Part shown: piece by piece, positions 18,565-28,123 of the stretch
Position numbering within the stretch: the first letter of the stretch is position 1
Layout of the letters: every line of letters starts with the position of its first letter
Source of the DNA: an uncultured Oscillospiraceae bacterium
GTDB lineage: Bacteria > Bacillota > Clostridia > Oscillospirales > Oscillospiraceae
Assembly (NCBI GenBank): GCA_934654755.1
Contig: CAKUGQ010000002.1
Span: 1 to 64,000, forward strand
Direction: 5' to 3'
DNA length: 64,000 bases
Made by a program: the position numbers and the translations under genes
Notes under the pieces: generated by a model
What the model was told of the DNA's origin: nothing
Database searches by the model: none
What the model saw: only the letters and a program-made list of their open reading frames with translations

Positions 18565-18828
18565 ATGTATCTATCTATCGGCGGCGACATGGCAGTGCGC
18601 GAGCGCTCCGTGATCGGCATTTTTGATTTGGACAACACCTCATTCTCGCGCCACACGCGGGCGTTTCTGACCGAGGCCGAGCAGCAGGGGCAGATTGTAG
18701 ATGTGTCCGGCGCACTGCCAAAGAGCTTTGTGCTCACGGAGGAATTCGGCATGACCCGCGCATACCTGACGCAGTTTAACGCTGCCGCGCTGGAGCGGCG
18801 CCTTTCCGCCGCAAAGCCTTTCCCCTGA
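18565..18828 (+). CDS. remB: RemB/DUF370-family regulator (YaaB-like)
   Basis: An 87-aa DUF370 protein (MYLSIGGDMAVRERSVIGIF, then PKSFVLTEEFG), as found between recF and gyrB in Bacillus (remB/yaaB), where its relative RemA regulates biofilm matrix genes. The last residues (SAAKPFP) and the stop lie inside a family B repeat fragment (18809-18840, hairpin TTTCCCCtgatGGGGA). The natural C-terminus seems to have been replaced by repeat sequence. Function in this organism is inferred from synteny. Confidence 0.88.
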   Translation: MYLSIGGDMAVRERSVIGIFDLDNTSFSRHTRAFLTEAEQQGQIVDVSGALPKSFVLTEEFGMTRAYLTQFNAAALERRLSAAKPFP

Positions 18829-19005
18829 TGGGGAGCGCCGAGGGCGGCAGAAATAATATGTCATTGCGAGGGCGGCTCTGCCGCCCGTGGCAATCTTGCG
18901 CACCGACAACCGTCATTGCGAGACTTGCGTCAGCAAGTCGTGGCAATCTCCTGTAAAACCTTGCATCAGATTGCCACGTCGGGCTGCGCCCTCCCCGTGA
19001 TGACA
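18809..19005. repeat. Family B fragment and family A cluster (remB-gyrB)
   Basis: The B fragment at 18809-18851 overlaps the remB 3' end. Family A follows at 18860-19005 with hairpins GGCGGCTCTGCCGCC and ACTTGCGTCAGCAAGT and an inverted half ending in a degenerate GTGATGACA. Confidence 0.8.
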
Positions 19006-19058
19006 ACATTGCAGACAACTTTATCGCGCCTTCATTTTCCAACAAAGGAGATTCTCAT

Positions 19059-20999
19059 ATGTCCGAAGAATTGATGAATACCACGGTCAGCCGGGAATAC
19101 GACGCCTCACAAATCCAGGTGCTCGAAGGGCTGGAGGCCGTGCGGATGCGGCCGGGTATGTATATCGGCTCCACCTCCGCCAGCGGTCTGCACCATCTGG
19201 TCTACGAGATCGTCGATAATTCCATCGACGAGGCGCTCGCGGGCTATTGCAAGCACATCGTTGTGACCATCAACCCCGACGAGACCATTACCGTCGAGGA
19301 CGACGGCCGCGGCATCCCCGTGGACATTCAGGCACAGACCGGAAAGCCCGCACTGGAGGTCGTCTTTACCGTACTGCACGCGGGCGGAAAATTCGGCGGC
19401 GGCGGCTATAAGGTCTCCGGCGGTCTGCACGGCGTCGGCGCCTCGGTCGTCAACGCGCTGTCCGAATGGCTTACGGTCGAGGTCCACAAGGAGGGAAAAA
19501 TCTACCGCATGGATTTCTCCCGCGGCAATATTACGCAGCCCATACGCGTCGTCGGTGAGACGGAGCGGCACGGTACGGTCGTGACCTTCAAGCCCGATCC
19601 CGAGATGTTTGACACGACCCGGTTCGACTACGAAACGCTGCACACGCGGATGCGCGAGCAGGCGTTCCTGAACGCCGGACTGCATATTGAGATTGCAGAT
19701 AAGCGCAGCGAGGACGGCCAGAGCGACGCCATGTGCTATGAAGGCGGCATCCGCGAGTTTGTGCAGTGGCACAACCGCCACAAAACCGAGCTGCACAACG
19801 AGGTCATTTACATGGCCGGAGCCAAGGGCGACGCGCAGGCGGAGATTGCACTGCAATACACCGATTCGTATAACGAAACTCTCATTTCGTTTGCCAATAA
19901 CATCCATACGCCGGAGGGCGGTATGCATGAGACGGGCTTCAAGGCCGCGCTCACGCGCGTGATGAACGCCTACGGCGTCAAAGCGGGCGTCATAAAGACC
20001 GACGCGGACAAGGTCTCCGGCGAGGACTGCCGCGAGGGTCTGACCGCCGTGATCTCCGTCAAGCTGACCAATGCGCAGTTTGAGGGACAGACAAAGGCCA
20101 AGCTCGGCAACGCCTATATCCGCACATTGGTGGATAATGTGGTCAATGAGCAGCTTACGACTTATTTTGAGGAGCATCCCGCCGTTGCGCGCGTGATCCT
20201 CGACAAGGCCATGACCGCCAACCGCGCGCGGGAGGCCGCACGCAAGGCGCGCGAGTCCATCCGCCGCAAGACTGCTCTCGGCGGCGCGGCCATGCCGGAC
20301 AAGCTGCGCGACTGCAACGAGACCGATCCTACGCTCACGGAGCTGTATATCGTTGAGGGCGATTCCGCAGGCGGCTCCGCCACGCAGGGACGCGACTCGC
20401 GCTTTCAGGCGATTTTACCGTTGTGGGGTAAGATGCTCAACGTGGAAAAGGTCCGCGAGGACAAGGTGATCGGCAACGATAAATTGCAGCCCGTCATCAC
20501 TGCGCTTGGCGCGGGCATCGGCGAGGAGTTTAATACCGACAAGCTGCGCTATCACAAGATCGTCATTATGGCCGATGCGGACGTGGACGGCAGCCATATC
20601 CGGACGCTGATGCTGACCTTCTTCTTCCGCTATATGCGCCCGCTGATCGAAAACGGTTATGTCTATTCCGCCATGCCGCCGCTGTATAAGCTCACGCGCG
20701 GCAAGCAGACGCACATGGCCTTCTCGGATGAAGAGCGCGACCGGATCTCCGCCGAGCTGCGCGCGGACAATCCCAACGCCAAGGTGGACATCGCGCGTTT
20801 TAAGGGTCTCGGTGAAATGGATCCGCACGAGCTGTGGGAAACAACGATGGACCCCGAAAAACGCACGCTCAAGCAGATCAAGCTCGAGGACGCCGTAAAG
20901 GCTGACGAGATTTTTACCCTCCTGATGGGCGAAAAGGTCGAACCGCGAAAGGAATATATCGAAAAGAATGCACGGTATGTGCAGAACCTGGACTATTGA
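19059..20999 (+). CDS. gyrB: DNA gyrase subunit B
   Basis: The 646-aa protein is the ATPase subunit of gyrase, which adds negative supercoils. It has a GHKL ATP site (ETITVEDDGRGIP; HGVGASVVNALSEWL), the transducer domain, the TOPRIM motif YIVEGDSAGGSA, metal residues DADVDGSHI and the C-terminal GLGEMDPHELWETTMDP. The start follows AAAGGAGA. Confidence 0.97.
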   Translation: MSEELMNTTVSREYDASQIQVLEGLEAVRMRPGMYIGSTSASGLHHLVYEIVDNSIDEALAGYCKHIVVTINPDETITVEDDGRGIPVDIQAQTGKPALEVVFTVLHAGGKFGGGGYKVSGGLHGVGASVVNALSEWLTVEVHKEGKIYRMDFSRGNITQPIRVVGETERHGTVVTFKPDPEMFDTTRFDYETLHTRMREQAFLNAGLHIEIADKRSEDGQSDAMCYEGGIREFVQWHNRHKTELHNEVIYMAGAKGDAQAEIALQYTDSYNETLISFANNIHTPEGGMHETGFKAALTRVMNAYGVKAGVIKTDADKVSGEDCREGLTAVISVKLTNAQFEGQTKAKLGNAYIRTLVDNVVNEQLTTYFEEHPAVARVILDKAMTANRAREAARKARESIRRKTALGGAAMPDKLRDCNETDPTLTELYIVEGDSAGGSATQGRDSRFQAILPLWGKMLNVEKVREDKVIGNDKLQPVITALGAGIGEEFNTDKLRYHKIVIMADADVDGSHIRTLMLTFFFRYMRPLIENGYVYSAMPPLYKLTRGKQTHMAFSDEERDRISAELRADNPNAKVDIARFKGLGEMDPHELWETTMDPEKRTLKQIKLEDAVKADEIFTLLMGEKVEPRKEYIEKNARYVQNLDY

Positions 21000-21021
21000 C
21001 GCGATTGCAGGCATACGCCTC

Positions 21022-21314
21022 GTCATTGCACGGACGGCAGGAGCGATATGTCCTTGCGAGGTCATACCGGCGGCTGCGGCAATCTCGTACACTGACAACT
21101 GCCATTGCGAGGGCGGCTCTGCCGCCCGTGGCAATCTCGGGTGCGTACTGTCATTGCGAGACCCCGTAGGGGTCGTGGCAATCTCCTGTAAGACCCTGTG
21201 TCAGATTGCCGCGTTGCTTCGCTCCTCGCAATGGCACAAAACGGGAGGCGTCGCGCCCTCCTCGCAATGACACGCGTGAGTGCGGCAATCGCCTGTACGC
21301 TCCGCATATTGATT
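21022..21314. repeat. Family A cluster between gyrB and gyrA
   Basis: About five half-units, with hairpins GGTCATACCGGCGGC (degenerate), GGCGGCTCTGCCGCC and ACCCCGTAGGGGT, then inverted halves ending CTCGCAATGGCA (21238) and CTCGCAATGACA (21272). It separates gyrA from gyrB by 348 bp. Confidence 0.85.
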
Positions 21315-21347
21315 TACTCCGCAATTTTACCGTAAGGAGGAACCCCA

Positions 21348-23834
21348 TTGGCACATAAGAAGGACTATAAGCCTGAGGACATCCGTTTCCCGGATCAGGC
21401 GATCGTAACCTCCGAGCTTGTGCATGAAATGCACAAGAGCTATATGGAATACGCTATGTCGGTTATCATCGGCCGCGCGCTGCCTGATGTGCGCGACGGC
21501 CTGAAGCCCGTCCATCGGCGCATTCTGTATGCAATGTATGAGGATAATCTGACCTCTGACAAGCCGTTCAAGAAGTCGGCGACCTGCGTCGGCGACGTAT
21601 TGGGCCGGTATCATCCGCACGGCGACGCTTCGGTCTACGATGCGCTTGTGCGCCTGGCGCAGGATTTTTCCATGCGCTATATGCTCGTTGACGGCCACGG
21701 CAACTTCGGCTCCGTGGACGGCGACCCCCCTGCGGCCTACCGTTACACGGAGGCGCGGTTGTCAAAGATCTCGAACGAAATGCTGCGCGACCTCGAAAAA
21801 GAGACGGTCGATTGGGACTCGAACTTTGATGAGACGCGCAAGGAGCCGCGCGTGCTGCCGAGCCGCTTCCCGAATCTGCTGGTCAACGGCTCGTCGGGCA
21901 TCGCCGTCGGAATGGCGACCAACATCCCGCCGCATAACCTCACGGAGGTCATCAACGCCTGCCTGTGCGTGCTGGAAAACCCGGAGGCCATGCTTTCCGA
22001 CCTGATGGAGCACGTCACCGGTCCGGATTTCCCGACAAAGGGGCTGATTCTCGGCCGGGCGGGTATCCGCGCCGCCTATGCCACCGGCCGCGGCCGTATT
22101 ACCCTGCGTGCCCGCACGGAGCTGGAGGAATTCGGACAGAACCGCCAGCGCATCATCGTTACCGAGATTCCCTATCAGGTCAACAAGCGGATGCTCATCA
22201 AGAATATGGCCGATCAGGTCAACGAAAAACGCCTTGAGGGCATTTCGGATATCCGCGACGAATCCGACCGCAACGGTATGCGCATCGTGATTGAGCTCAA
22301 GCGTGAGGCCAATGCACAGGTTGTGCTCAACCGCCTGTTCGCCCAGACCGCCATGCAGAGCACCTTTGCGGTGAATATGCTGGCGCTGGTGAAAAATCAG
22401 AGCCAGCCGAAGGTGCTCTCGCTGCGCGAGATTCTTGACGAGTATCTGGCATATCAGGAGGAGATCATCGTCCGCCGGACGAAGTTCGATCTCAAAAAGG
22501 CACTCGAACGGGCGCACCTTCTGGAGGGTCTGCTCATTGCGCAGGACAATATCGACGAGGTTATCCGCATCATCCGCGCGTCATATGACAACGCGAAAGA
22601 GAACCTGATGCAGCGCTTCGGCCTGGACGACATTCAGGCGCAGGCAATCCTCGATATGCGCCTGAAGGCGCTGCAGGGACTTGACCGCGAAAAGCTTCAG
22701 AACGAATACAACGAGCTGGAGGAGCGTATCGCCTACTTCCGCCGTGTGCTGGCCGACCCGGAGCTGGTCAAGTCCATCGTGAAGGACGAGCTGACCGCCA
22801 TCCGCGACAAATACGGCGACGCGCGCCGCACCGAGATTGTCGATGTGGCCGACGAGATCGACGACGAGGATCTGATCGATGAGGAGGACTGCTGCTACAC
22901 GCTCTCCGAGGCGGGCTATATCAAACGGCTGCCCGTCGATACCTACCGCGCGCAGAAGCGCGGCGGGCGCGGCGTTTCGGCGCAGAGCCTCAAGGACGAG
23001 GACTATATCAAAAAGCTCTTCCTTGCTTCGACGCACGACTATCTGCTGTTCTTTACGAACTTCGGCCGTGTCCATCGCCGCAAGGGCTACCTGATTCCCG
23101 AGGCCGGGCGCACCGCGCGCGGCACGAACATCGTCAACCTCCTGCCGCTGGAGGCGGGCGAGCGCGTGACGGCGATGCTGCTGACGCGGGAGTTTACGGA
23201 GAACGAATCTCTGATGATGGTTACGCGCAACGGCACCGTCAAGCGCATCGGCCTGAGCGAGGTCTACACCGCCCGAAAGGCCGGTATCCGTGTGCTCACG
23301 CTCGACGAGGGCGACGAGCTGATCGCCGTGCTGAAAACAAGCGGTGAGGACAGCGTGCTGCTCGCCACGCGGCGCGGCATGGCCATCTGCTTTGCCGAAA
23401 CGGATGTGCGCAGCATGGGCCGCATGGCCGCAGGCGTGCGCGGTATCCGTCTGGGCGAGGACGACGCCGTCGTCGGCGCAGCCGTGGCCGAAAAGGGAAA
23501 ATGCCTGCTGACCGTGACCGAAAAGGGCTACGGAAAGCGCACCGCGCTGGATGCCTATCTGCGCGGCGACGAGGTGCAGGGCCGCGGCGGCAAGGGTCTG
23601 AAGAACTACCGCCTGACGGACAAGACCGGACCCGTTGCGGGCGCGATTGTCGTCGGCGAGGACGACGACGTGCTGCTCATCGAGTCCGGCGGCGTCATTC
23701 TGCGTACCTCCGCTGCCAGCATCAGCGAGCTGGGCCGTGACACGCAGGGCGTCATTCTCATGCGTATCGAGGAGGGCAACCGCGTAATTGCGGTGCAGGC
23801 GACCCCCTCGGCGGACGACAAGGAGGAAGGTTAA
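21348..23834 (+). CDS. gyrA: DNA gyrase subunit A
   Basis: The 828-aa subunit breaks and rejoins DNA through a tyrosine. It starts at TTG 21348 after AAGGAGGAACCCCA. The catalytic tyrosine is Y133 in AAYRYTEARL. In the quinolone-determining segment HPHGDASVYDAL the residue matching E. coli Ser83 is Ala94, and the Asp87 match is Asp98. The C-terminal beta-pinwheel has repeated GRG-type blades (QKRGGRGVSAQ). The stop abuts the next gene. Confidence 0.97.
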   Translation: MAHKKDYKPEDIRFPDQAIVTSELVHEMHKSYMEYAMSVIIGRALPDVRDGLKPVHRRILYAMYEDNLTSDKPFKKSATCVGDVLGRYHPHGDASVYDALVRLAQDFSMRYMLVDGHGNFGSVDGDPPAAYRYTEARLSKISNEMLRDLEKETVDWDSNFDETRKEPRVLPSRFPNLLVNGSSGIAVGMATNIPPHNLTEVINACLCVLENPEAMLSDLMEHVTGPDFPTKGLILGRAGIRAAYATGRGRITLRARTELEEFGQNRQRIIVTEIPYQVNKRMLIKNMADQVNEKRLEGISDIRDESDRNGMRIVIELKREANAQVVLNRLFAQTAMQSTFAVNMLALVKNQSQPKVLSLREILDEYLAYQEEIIVRRTKFDLKKALERAHLLEGLLIAQDNIDEVIRIIRASYDNAKENLMQRFGLDDIQAQAILDMRLKALQGLDREKLQNEYNELEERIAYFRRVLADPELVKSIVKDELTAIRDKYGDARRTEIVDVADEIDDEDLIDEEDCCYTLSEAGYIKRLPVDTYRAQKRGGRGVSAQSLKDEDYIKKLFLASTHDYLLFFTNFGRVHRRKGYLIPEAGRTARGTNIVNLLPLEAGERVTAMLLTREFTENESLMMVTRNGTVKRIGLSEVYTARKAGIRVLTLDEGDELIAVLKTSGEDSVLLATRRGMAICFAETDVRSMGRMAAGVRGIRLGEDDAVVGAAVAEKGKCLLTVTEKGYGKRTALDAYLRGDEVQGRGGKGLKNYRLTDKTGPVAGAIVVGEDDDVLLIESGGVILRTSAASISELGRDTQGVILMRIEEGNRVIAVQATPSADDKEEG

Positions 23835-24419
23835 ATGTCAGAACGTGAAATTATCGACGTGGAAGCCGTGGAGACCGTCGTCGAGGAGACGCCGCGCCCC
23901 CGCTTCTCCGTGGAAACGTCACTGGATGTTTCGCTGCACGAGGAGGCCAATAAAGCTATGGCCAGCCGCGGCGGACAGGTGCTTTTTGCCGTGTGCCTTG
24001 CGATGCTTGCGTCATATCTCGGCATCTCCGTATGGCAGCTGATCGTTACGCGAAGCACCTCGGCGTGGCTGAGCATCGCCGTGTGCCTGCTGGCGGGCGG
24101 TCTGCTGATCTATTCGCGCTTCTTCGGTCAGAAGCGTGCCCTGCAAAAGTGGGAGGCGCAGATCCGGGCCGCCTTCGGCACGAACGCGCTGCATCTGACC
24201 ACGGAGTTTTATGACCTTGTGCTTACGCAGACCATCCGCGAAAGCGGCGACAGCGTGGAGTGCGGCTATTCGTCCCTGCGCGGTCTGCGCGAGACGGAGC
24301 ACCTTCTGCTGCTGCAAAATACCTCGGGCAACTGGTTCTTTGTGGATAAGCGCTGCGTGCGCGGCGGTACGCCGGAGGAGCTCCGCGCCTTCCTGGAGAG
24401 TATGATCGGAGGAAAGTGA
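23835..24419 (+). CDS. YcxB-like membrane protein
   Basis: A 194-aa protein with an acidic N-terminal stretch, two membrane helices (about 50-70 and 75-93) and a C-terminal YcxB-like domain (LTTEFYDLVLTQTIRESG, then GLRETEHLLLLQNTSGNWFFVDKR). Proteins of this type occur in many Firmicutes without a known function. The start codon directly follows the gyrA stop, so it is co-transcribed with gyrA. It is followed one base later by hemW. Confidence 0.75.
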   Translation: MSEREIIDVEAVETVVEETPRPRFSVETSLDVSLHEEANKAMASRGGQVLFAVCLAMLASYLGISVWQLIVTRSTSAWLSIAVCLLAGGLLIYSRFFGQKRALQKWEAQIRAAFGTNALHLTTEFYDLVLTQTIRESGDSVECGYSSLRGLRETEHLLLLQNTSGNWFFVDKRCVRGGTPEELRAFLESMIGGK

Positions 24420-24420
24420 C

Positions 24421-25623
24421 ATGGCGTTTTTGCTGACGAAACACGCCGTGCAGCCCAGAAAACTGGGCGTTTATGTCCATATTCCCTTCTGCAAGAGCAA
24501 GTGTGAATACTGCGATTTCTATTCGCTCGGCGGCAGCCGCGACCGCCGCACCACGGACGCCTATTTGCAGGCGCTTGCCGACCATATCCGCGAGTCCGGG
24601 AAGCTGGCGCCGGAGCACGAGGTCGATACCGTCTATTTCGGCGGCGGCACACCCAGCTTCTTCGGCGCGGGCGGTCTGAACCAGATTCTCGACGAGATTC
24701 TGCACCGCTTCCGCATGGCGCCCGATCCGGAGATCACCTTTGAGGCCAATCCGGACAGCGTGACCCCCGCCGACCTGCGCCGGCTGCTGCGCGGCGGCTT
24801 TAACCGCATTTCCATCGGCGTGCAGTCGGACGACGACGAAATGCTGCGCAGACTCGGCCGCCCGCATACCTATGAGCAGGCGCGGCAGGCCGTGCTGCGC
24901 GCGCGGGAGGCGGGCTTCGCAAATCTGTCGCTTGACCTGATGTACGGTCTGCCGAATCAGACGCTGGAGCAGTGGAAGGAGACGGTGGAGCACGTTCTGG
25001 AGCTTCGGCCGGAGCATTTGTCGTGCTACGGTCTGCGCGTTGAGCCGGGTACGCCCCTCTGGGACTATCAGGACTGCGCAAACCTTCCTTCGGACGACCG
25101 GCAGGCGGAGATGTATCTGGCTGCGTGCGCCATTTTGCGCGACTACGGCTATGAACATTACGAAATCTCCAACTTCGCCCGGCCGGGACTTGCCTCGCGG
25201 CATAACCTGAAATACTGGACGGGCGGAGAGTATCTCGGCTTCGGCCCGACCGCCGCATCGGATTTCACCGGGAAGCGCTTTACAATCCTCCGTGATCTGG
25301 ATGGTTACATTGCGGGAATCCGCGACCACGGACAGGTGCTGAGCGAGTGCGACACGATCCCTCTGCGCGAACGCGCGGGCGAGTATGTGATGCTGCGGCT
25401 GCGCATTTCCGAGGGCATTGAGGCGTCCGAATATGAGCGCAGCTTCCTCATGCCCTTTGCGCCGCTGGAAAAGCTGCTGCGGCGATTTGCCGAAAAGGGC
25501 TTTGCCGAACAGAGCGGCGAGCGCTGGCGGCTGACCGAGGAGGGCTGGCTTGTCTCCAACCGTATCATTCTTGCGCTTCTCGAGGCGCAGGAGCGTTCCA
25601 CGCCGCTGGCGAAGCGGAGGTAG
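24421..25623 (+). CDS. hemW: Radical SAM family heme chaperone HemW
   Basis: The 400-aa protein resembles HemW (formerly called oxygen-independent coproporphyrinogen oxidase-like). The radical SAM site is CKSKCEYC in VHIPFCKSKCEYCDFYS (near residues 20-36), followed by VYFGGGTPS and a C-terminal HemN-like domain ending in a helix-turn-helix-like part. HemW inserts heme into target proteins. The cluster motif lacks the extra cysteine typical of true HemN. It lies in the gyrA-downstream operon, 5 bp before rlmH. Confidence 0.92.
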   Translation: MAFLLTKHAVQPRKLGVYVHIPFCKSKCEYCDFYSLGGSRDRRTTDAYLQALADHIRESGKLAPEHEVDTVYFGGGTPSFFGAGGLNQILDEILHRFRMAPDPEITFEANPDSVTPADLRRLLRGGFNRISIGVQSDDDEMLRRLGRPHTYEQARQAVLRAREAGFANLSLDLMYGLPNQTLEQWKETVEHVLELRPEHLSCYGLRVEPGTPLWDYQDCANLPSDDRQAEMYLAACAILRDYGYEHYEISNFARPGLASRHNLKYWTGGEYLGFGPTAASDFTGKRFTILRDLDGYIAGIRDHGQVLSECDTIPLRERAGEYVMLRLRISEGIEASEYERSFLMPFAPLEKLLRRFAEKGFAEQSGERWRLTEEGWLVSNRIILALLEAQERSTPLAKRR

Positions 25624-25628
25624 CGCCG

Positions 25629-26105
25629 ATGCTGACGCTCATTGCCATGGGCAAGCTCAAGGAGCGCTTTTATCTGGACGCCTCGGCGGAATACGTCAAG
25701 CGGCTCGGCGCGTTCGGGGAATTTCGACTGATTGAGCTGCCCGAAGCGCGCCTGCCGGACGACCCTTCGCCTGCGCAGATCGCCGCGGGGCTTGCCGCCG
25801 AGGCGGCGCTGATCCGGGCGAAGCTGCCGAAGGGTGCGTGGTTCTGCGTGTTTACGCCCGAGGGAAAGCTGCTTTCCTCCGAGGCGCTGGCGCAGACGCT
25901 TGGAAATGCCCGGTTAAACGGCAAAAGCAACGCCGTGTTCCTCATCGGCTCGTCCTTCGGCATCGACCCGGGCATCAAAGCGCAGGCCGATTTTCGGCTG
26001 AGCGTTTCGCCGATGACCTTTCCGCACCATCTGATGCGCGTTATGGCACTTGAGCAGCTTTACCGTGCCGAGTCCATTCTCGCCGGAACCAGATACCATA
26101 AATGA
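25629..26105 (+). CDS. rlmH: 23S rRNA (pseudouridine1915-N3)-methyltransferase RlmH
   Basis: The 158-aa SPOUT methyltransferase modifies helix 69 of 23S rRNA. The knot region FLIGSSFGIDP and the C-terminal FPHHLMRVMALEQLYRAESILAG are diagnostic. The start MLTLIAMGKLKERFYLDAS is the normal family start. A clear terminator follows the stop directly. Confidence 0.95.
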   Translation: MLTLIAMGKLKERFYLDASAEYVKRLGAFGEFRLIELPEARLPDDPSPAQIAAGLAAEAALIRAKLPKGAWFCVFTPEGKLLSSEALAQTLGNARLNGKSNAVFLIGSSFGIDPGIKAQADFRLSVSPMTFPHHLMRVMALEQLYRAESILAGTRYHK

Positions 26106-26106
26106 T

Positions 26107-26134
26107 AAAAAGCCTCCCGAGTGGAGGCTTTTTT
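26107..26134 (+). terminator. Terminator of the gyrA-rlmH operon
   Basis: AAAAAGCCTCC pairs with GGAGGCTTTTT around a short loop, starting just after the rlmH stop. Confidence 0.85.
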
Positions 26135-26143
26135 CGTTCATTG

Positions 26144-26511
26144 AGATTGCCGCGGTCACTGACGCAGCCTCGCAATGACAGAACCGCCGCGCAGCGGCGG
26201 AAGGGCTTCCCCTTGAGGGGAAGCTGTCAGTGAGCAACGCGAGCTGACTGATGAGGTGTAGCCCACGGATGTGGGCGTGTCAAAATCGGGCCGCCTGCGG
26301 CGGACACCTCATCCGGCCGCTCCGCTTCGCTGCGCGTCCACCTTCCCCTCAAGGGGAAGGCTTTGGGTGCTCCCGTGTCATTGCGGGGAGGGCGCAAGCT
26401 TAACGCGGTGTACCCATTTTGCGTCATTGCGAGGAGCGAAGCGACGCGGCAATCTGATGCGGGGTCTTACAGGAGATTGCCACGGGCGGCAAGCCGCCCT
26501 CGCAATGACAG
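26144..26511. repeat. Families A and B between rlmH and the MATE gene
   Basis: An inverted A half ends at 26180. Two B units face each other at 26193-26262 and 26283-26366, forming a long inverted pair with outer hairpin sequence CTTCCCCTTGAGGGGAAG. Family A follows at 26376-26511 with GGGCGGC/GCCGCCC and GAGCGAAGCGAC hairpins. Confidence 0.85.
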
Positions 26512-26562
26512 TTGTCGGTGAATGCTAAGACCACCCGACGGAGAATTATTCATTTTTACCTA

Positions 26563-26591
26563 TTGCAAAACCGAGCGCTCTGTGGTATAAG
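26563..26591 (+). promoter_or_regulatory. Promoter of the MATE gene
   Basis: TTGCAA (26563-26568), 17-bp spacer, TATAAG (26586-26591), 70 bp before the start codon. Confidence 0.7.
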
Positions 26592-26661
26592 GAAAAGCTG
26601 TATGCAGCAGCGGGCAGGACCCGTGAATATGCGGCATTTCAGCCTTCGGAGGAGATATACA

Positions 26662-28059
26662 ATGGCAAGTCTGTCTTCCAACCTCAGCAGAGCGCGCGGC
26701 ACAATCCAGATGACGCAGGGCTCTCTGTGGAAAAATATGTTTTTCTTCAGCGTCCCACTCATGCTGTCTCAGCTTTTACAGGTGCTTTTCAATATGGCGG
26801 ACGTGGCGGTCGTCGGCAAGTTCTCAAGCGCGGAGGCGCTGGGTGCGGTCGGCTCCACGACGATTCTGGTATCGCTGTTTACCGGCTTTCTCATCGGAAT
26901 GGGAAGCGCCGTCAACGTCCGGGTCGCGCAGCACCTGGGCGCGCAGGATAAGGCAGGCGTGACCGCTTCCGTCCGCGCCTCCTTTGTGATCTGCCTCGCG
27001 ACCGGCTGCATTATTACGGTGCTTTGTCTGCTGTCTGCGCGGTTCATGCTGGAGCTGCTCGGCACCAAGGACGATCTGATTGAAGGGGCCGTGCGCTATT
27101 TCCGGATCTATGCGCTCGGTATGCCCGCACTCGGAATCTTCAACTTCGGCAACGGCGTGCTCAGCGCAAACGGGGACACAAAGCGCCCGCTTGCATATCT
27201 GATGATCGCCGGGATCCTGAACGTGCTTTTCAACCTGTTTTTCGTCATTATCTGCGGCATGGCGGAGGACGGCGTTGCGCTTGCCAGTATCATCACGCAG
27301 TACGTCTCCGCAGCGCTGATTCTGATGCACATGGGACGGCAGAACGACGACTGCGCCTTCCGCTTCCGTGATCTGAAGGACGGGCCGGATGGCTCCGAGG
27401 CAAAGCACATCCTCGGGCTGGGAATCCCTGCCGGATTTCAGAACGCCGTTTTTGCCGTTGCCAATCTTTTTATTCAGGGCGCCGTCAATTCCTTCGATTC
27501 CGTCATGGTCGAGGGAAATTCCGCCGCGGCCAATGCCGACGCCATTATCTATAACATCATGGCGGCGTTTTACAGCGCCTGCGCGACCTTTATGGGGCAG
27601 AATCTGGGCGCGGAGAAACGCGACCGTATGCTGAAAAGCTATTTTATCGGCGTTTGCTATTCCTTCCTGGCAGGCGCGGTGCTTGGCGGCGCGTTGTATC
27701 TGTTCGGCAGGCAGTTCCTGTCCCTGTTCTCCAACGAAGAAGCGGTTATCGAGGCCGGGCTGCAGCGCACACGGATCATGAGCTTCTCCTATGCCGTCAG
27801 CGCCTTTATGGATTGCAGTATCGCGGCCTGCCGCGGCATCGGCAAGAGCTTCGCGCCCACCGTGATTGTCATCATCGGCTCCTGTGTGTTCCGTGTGGCG
27901 TGGATCTATACCGTATTTGCCCACTTCCGCACCATCCCGTCTTTGTATCTGCTGTATATTTTCTCGTGGACCATTACGGCGATTGCCGAGATCATCTGTT
28001 TCACCGTGAATTACAGAAAGCTCACGGTGAAACGAGATGCGCCGGTCTGCCGACCTTAG
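26662..28059 (+). CDS. MATE family efflux transporter
   Basis: The 465-aa protein has about twelve membrane helices in two MatE domains (first helix FFSVPLMLSQLLQVLFNMADVAVVG; repeated PAGFQNAVFAVANLFIQ). MATE proteins export cationic drugs or metabolites against Na+ or H+. ATG 26662 follows CGGAGGAGATATACA; the frame is open upstream only through leader DNA. It is a single gene with its own promoter and terminator. The substrate is unknown. Confidence 0.92.
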   Translation: MASLSSNLSRARGTIQMTQGSLWKNMFFFSVPLMLSQLLQVLFNMADVAVVGKFSSAEALGAVGSTTILVSLFTGFLIGMGSAVNVRVAQHLGAQDKAGVTASVRASFVICLATGCIITVLCLLSARFMLELLGTKDDLIEGAVRYFRIYALGMPALGIFNFGNGVLSANGDTKRPLAYLMIAGILNVLFNLFFVIICGMAEDGVALASIITQYVSAALILMHMGRQNDDCAFRFRDLKDGPDGSEAKHILGLGIPAGFQNAVFAVANLFIQGAVNSFDSVMVEGNSAAANADAIIYNIMAAFYSACATFMGQNLGAEKRDRMLKSYFIGVCYSFLAGAVLGGALYLFGRQFLSLFSNEEAVIEAGLQRTRIMSFSYAVSAFMDCSIAACRGIGKSFAPTVIVIIGSCVFRVAWIYTVFAHFRTIPSLYLLYIFSWTITAIAEIICFTVNYRKLTVKRDAPVCRP

Positions 28060-28062
28060 CAC

Positions 28063-28101
28063 ACAAAAAAGCACCTGCAATTCTGCAAGTGCTTTTTTTG
28101 T
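28063..28101 (+). terminator. Terminator of the MATE gene
   Basis: AAAAAAGCAC.TGCA pairs with TGCA.GTGCTTTTTTT around a 4-nt loop, just after the stop. Confidence 0.85.
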
Positions 28102-28123
28102 GCGTCGAAAGTCTTCCCTCCAT

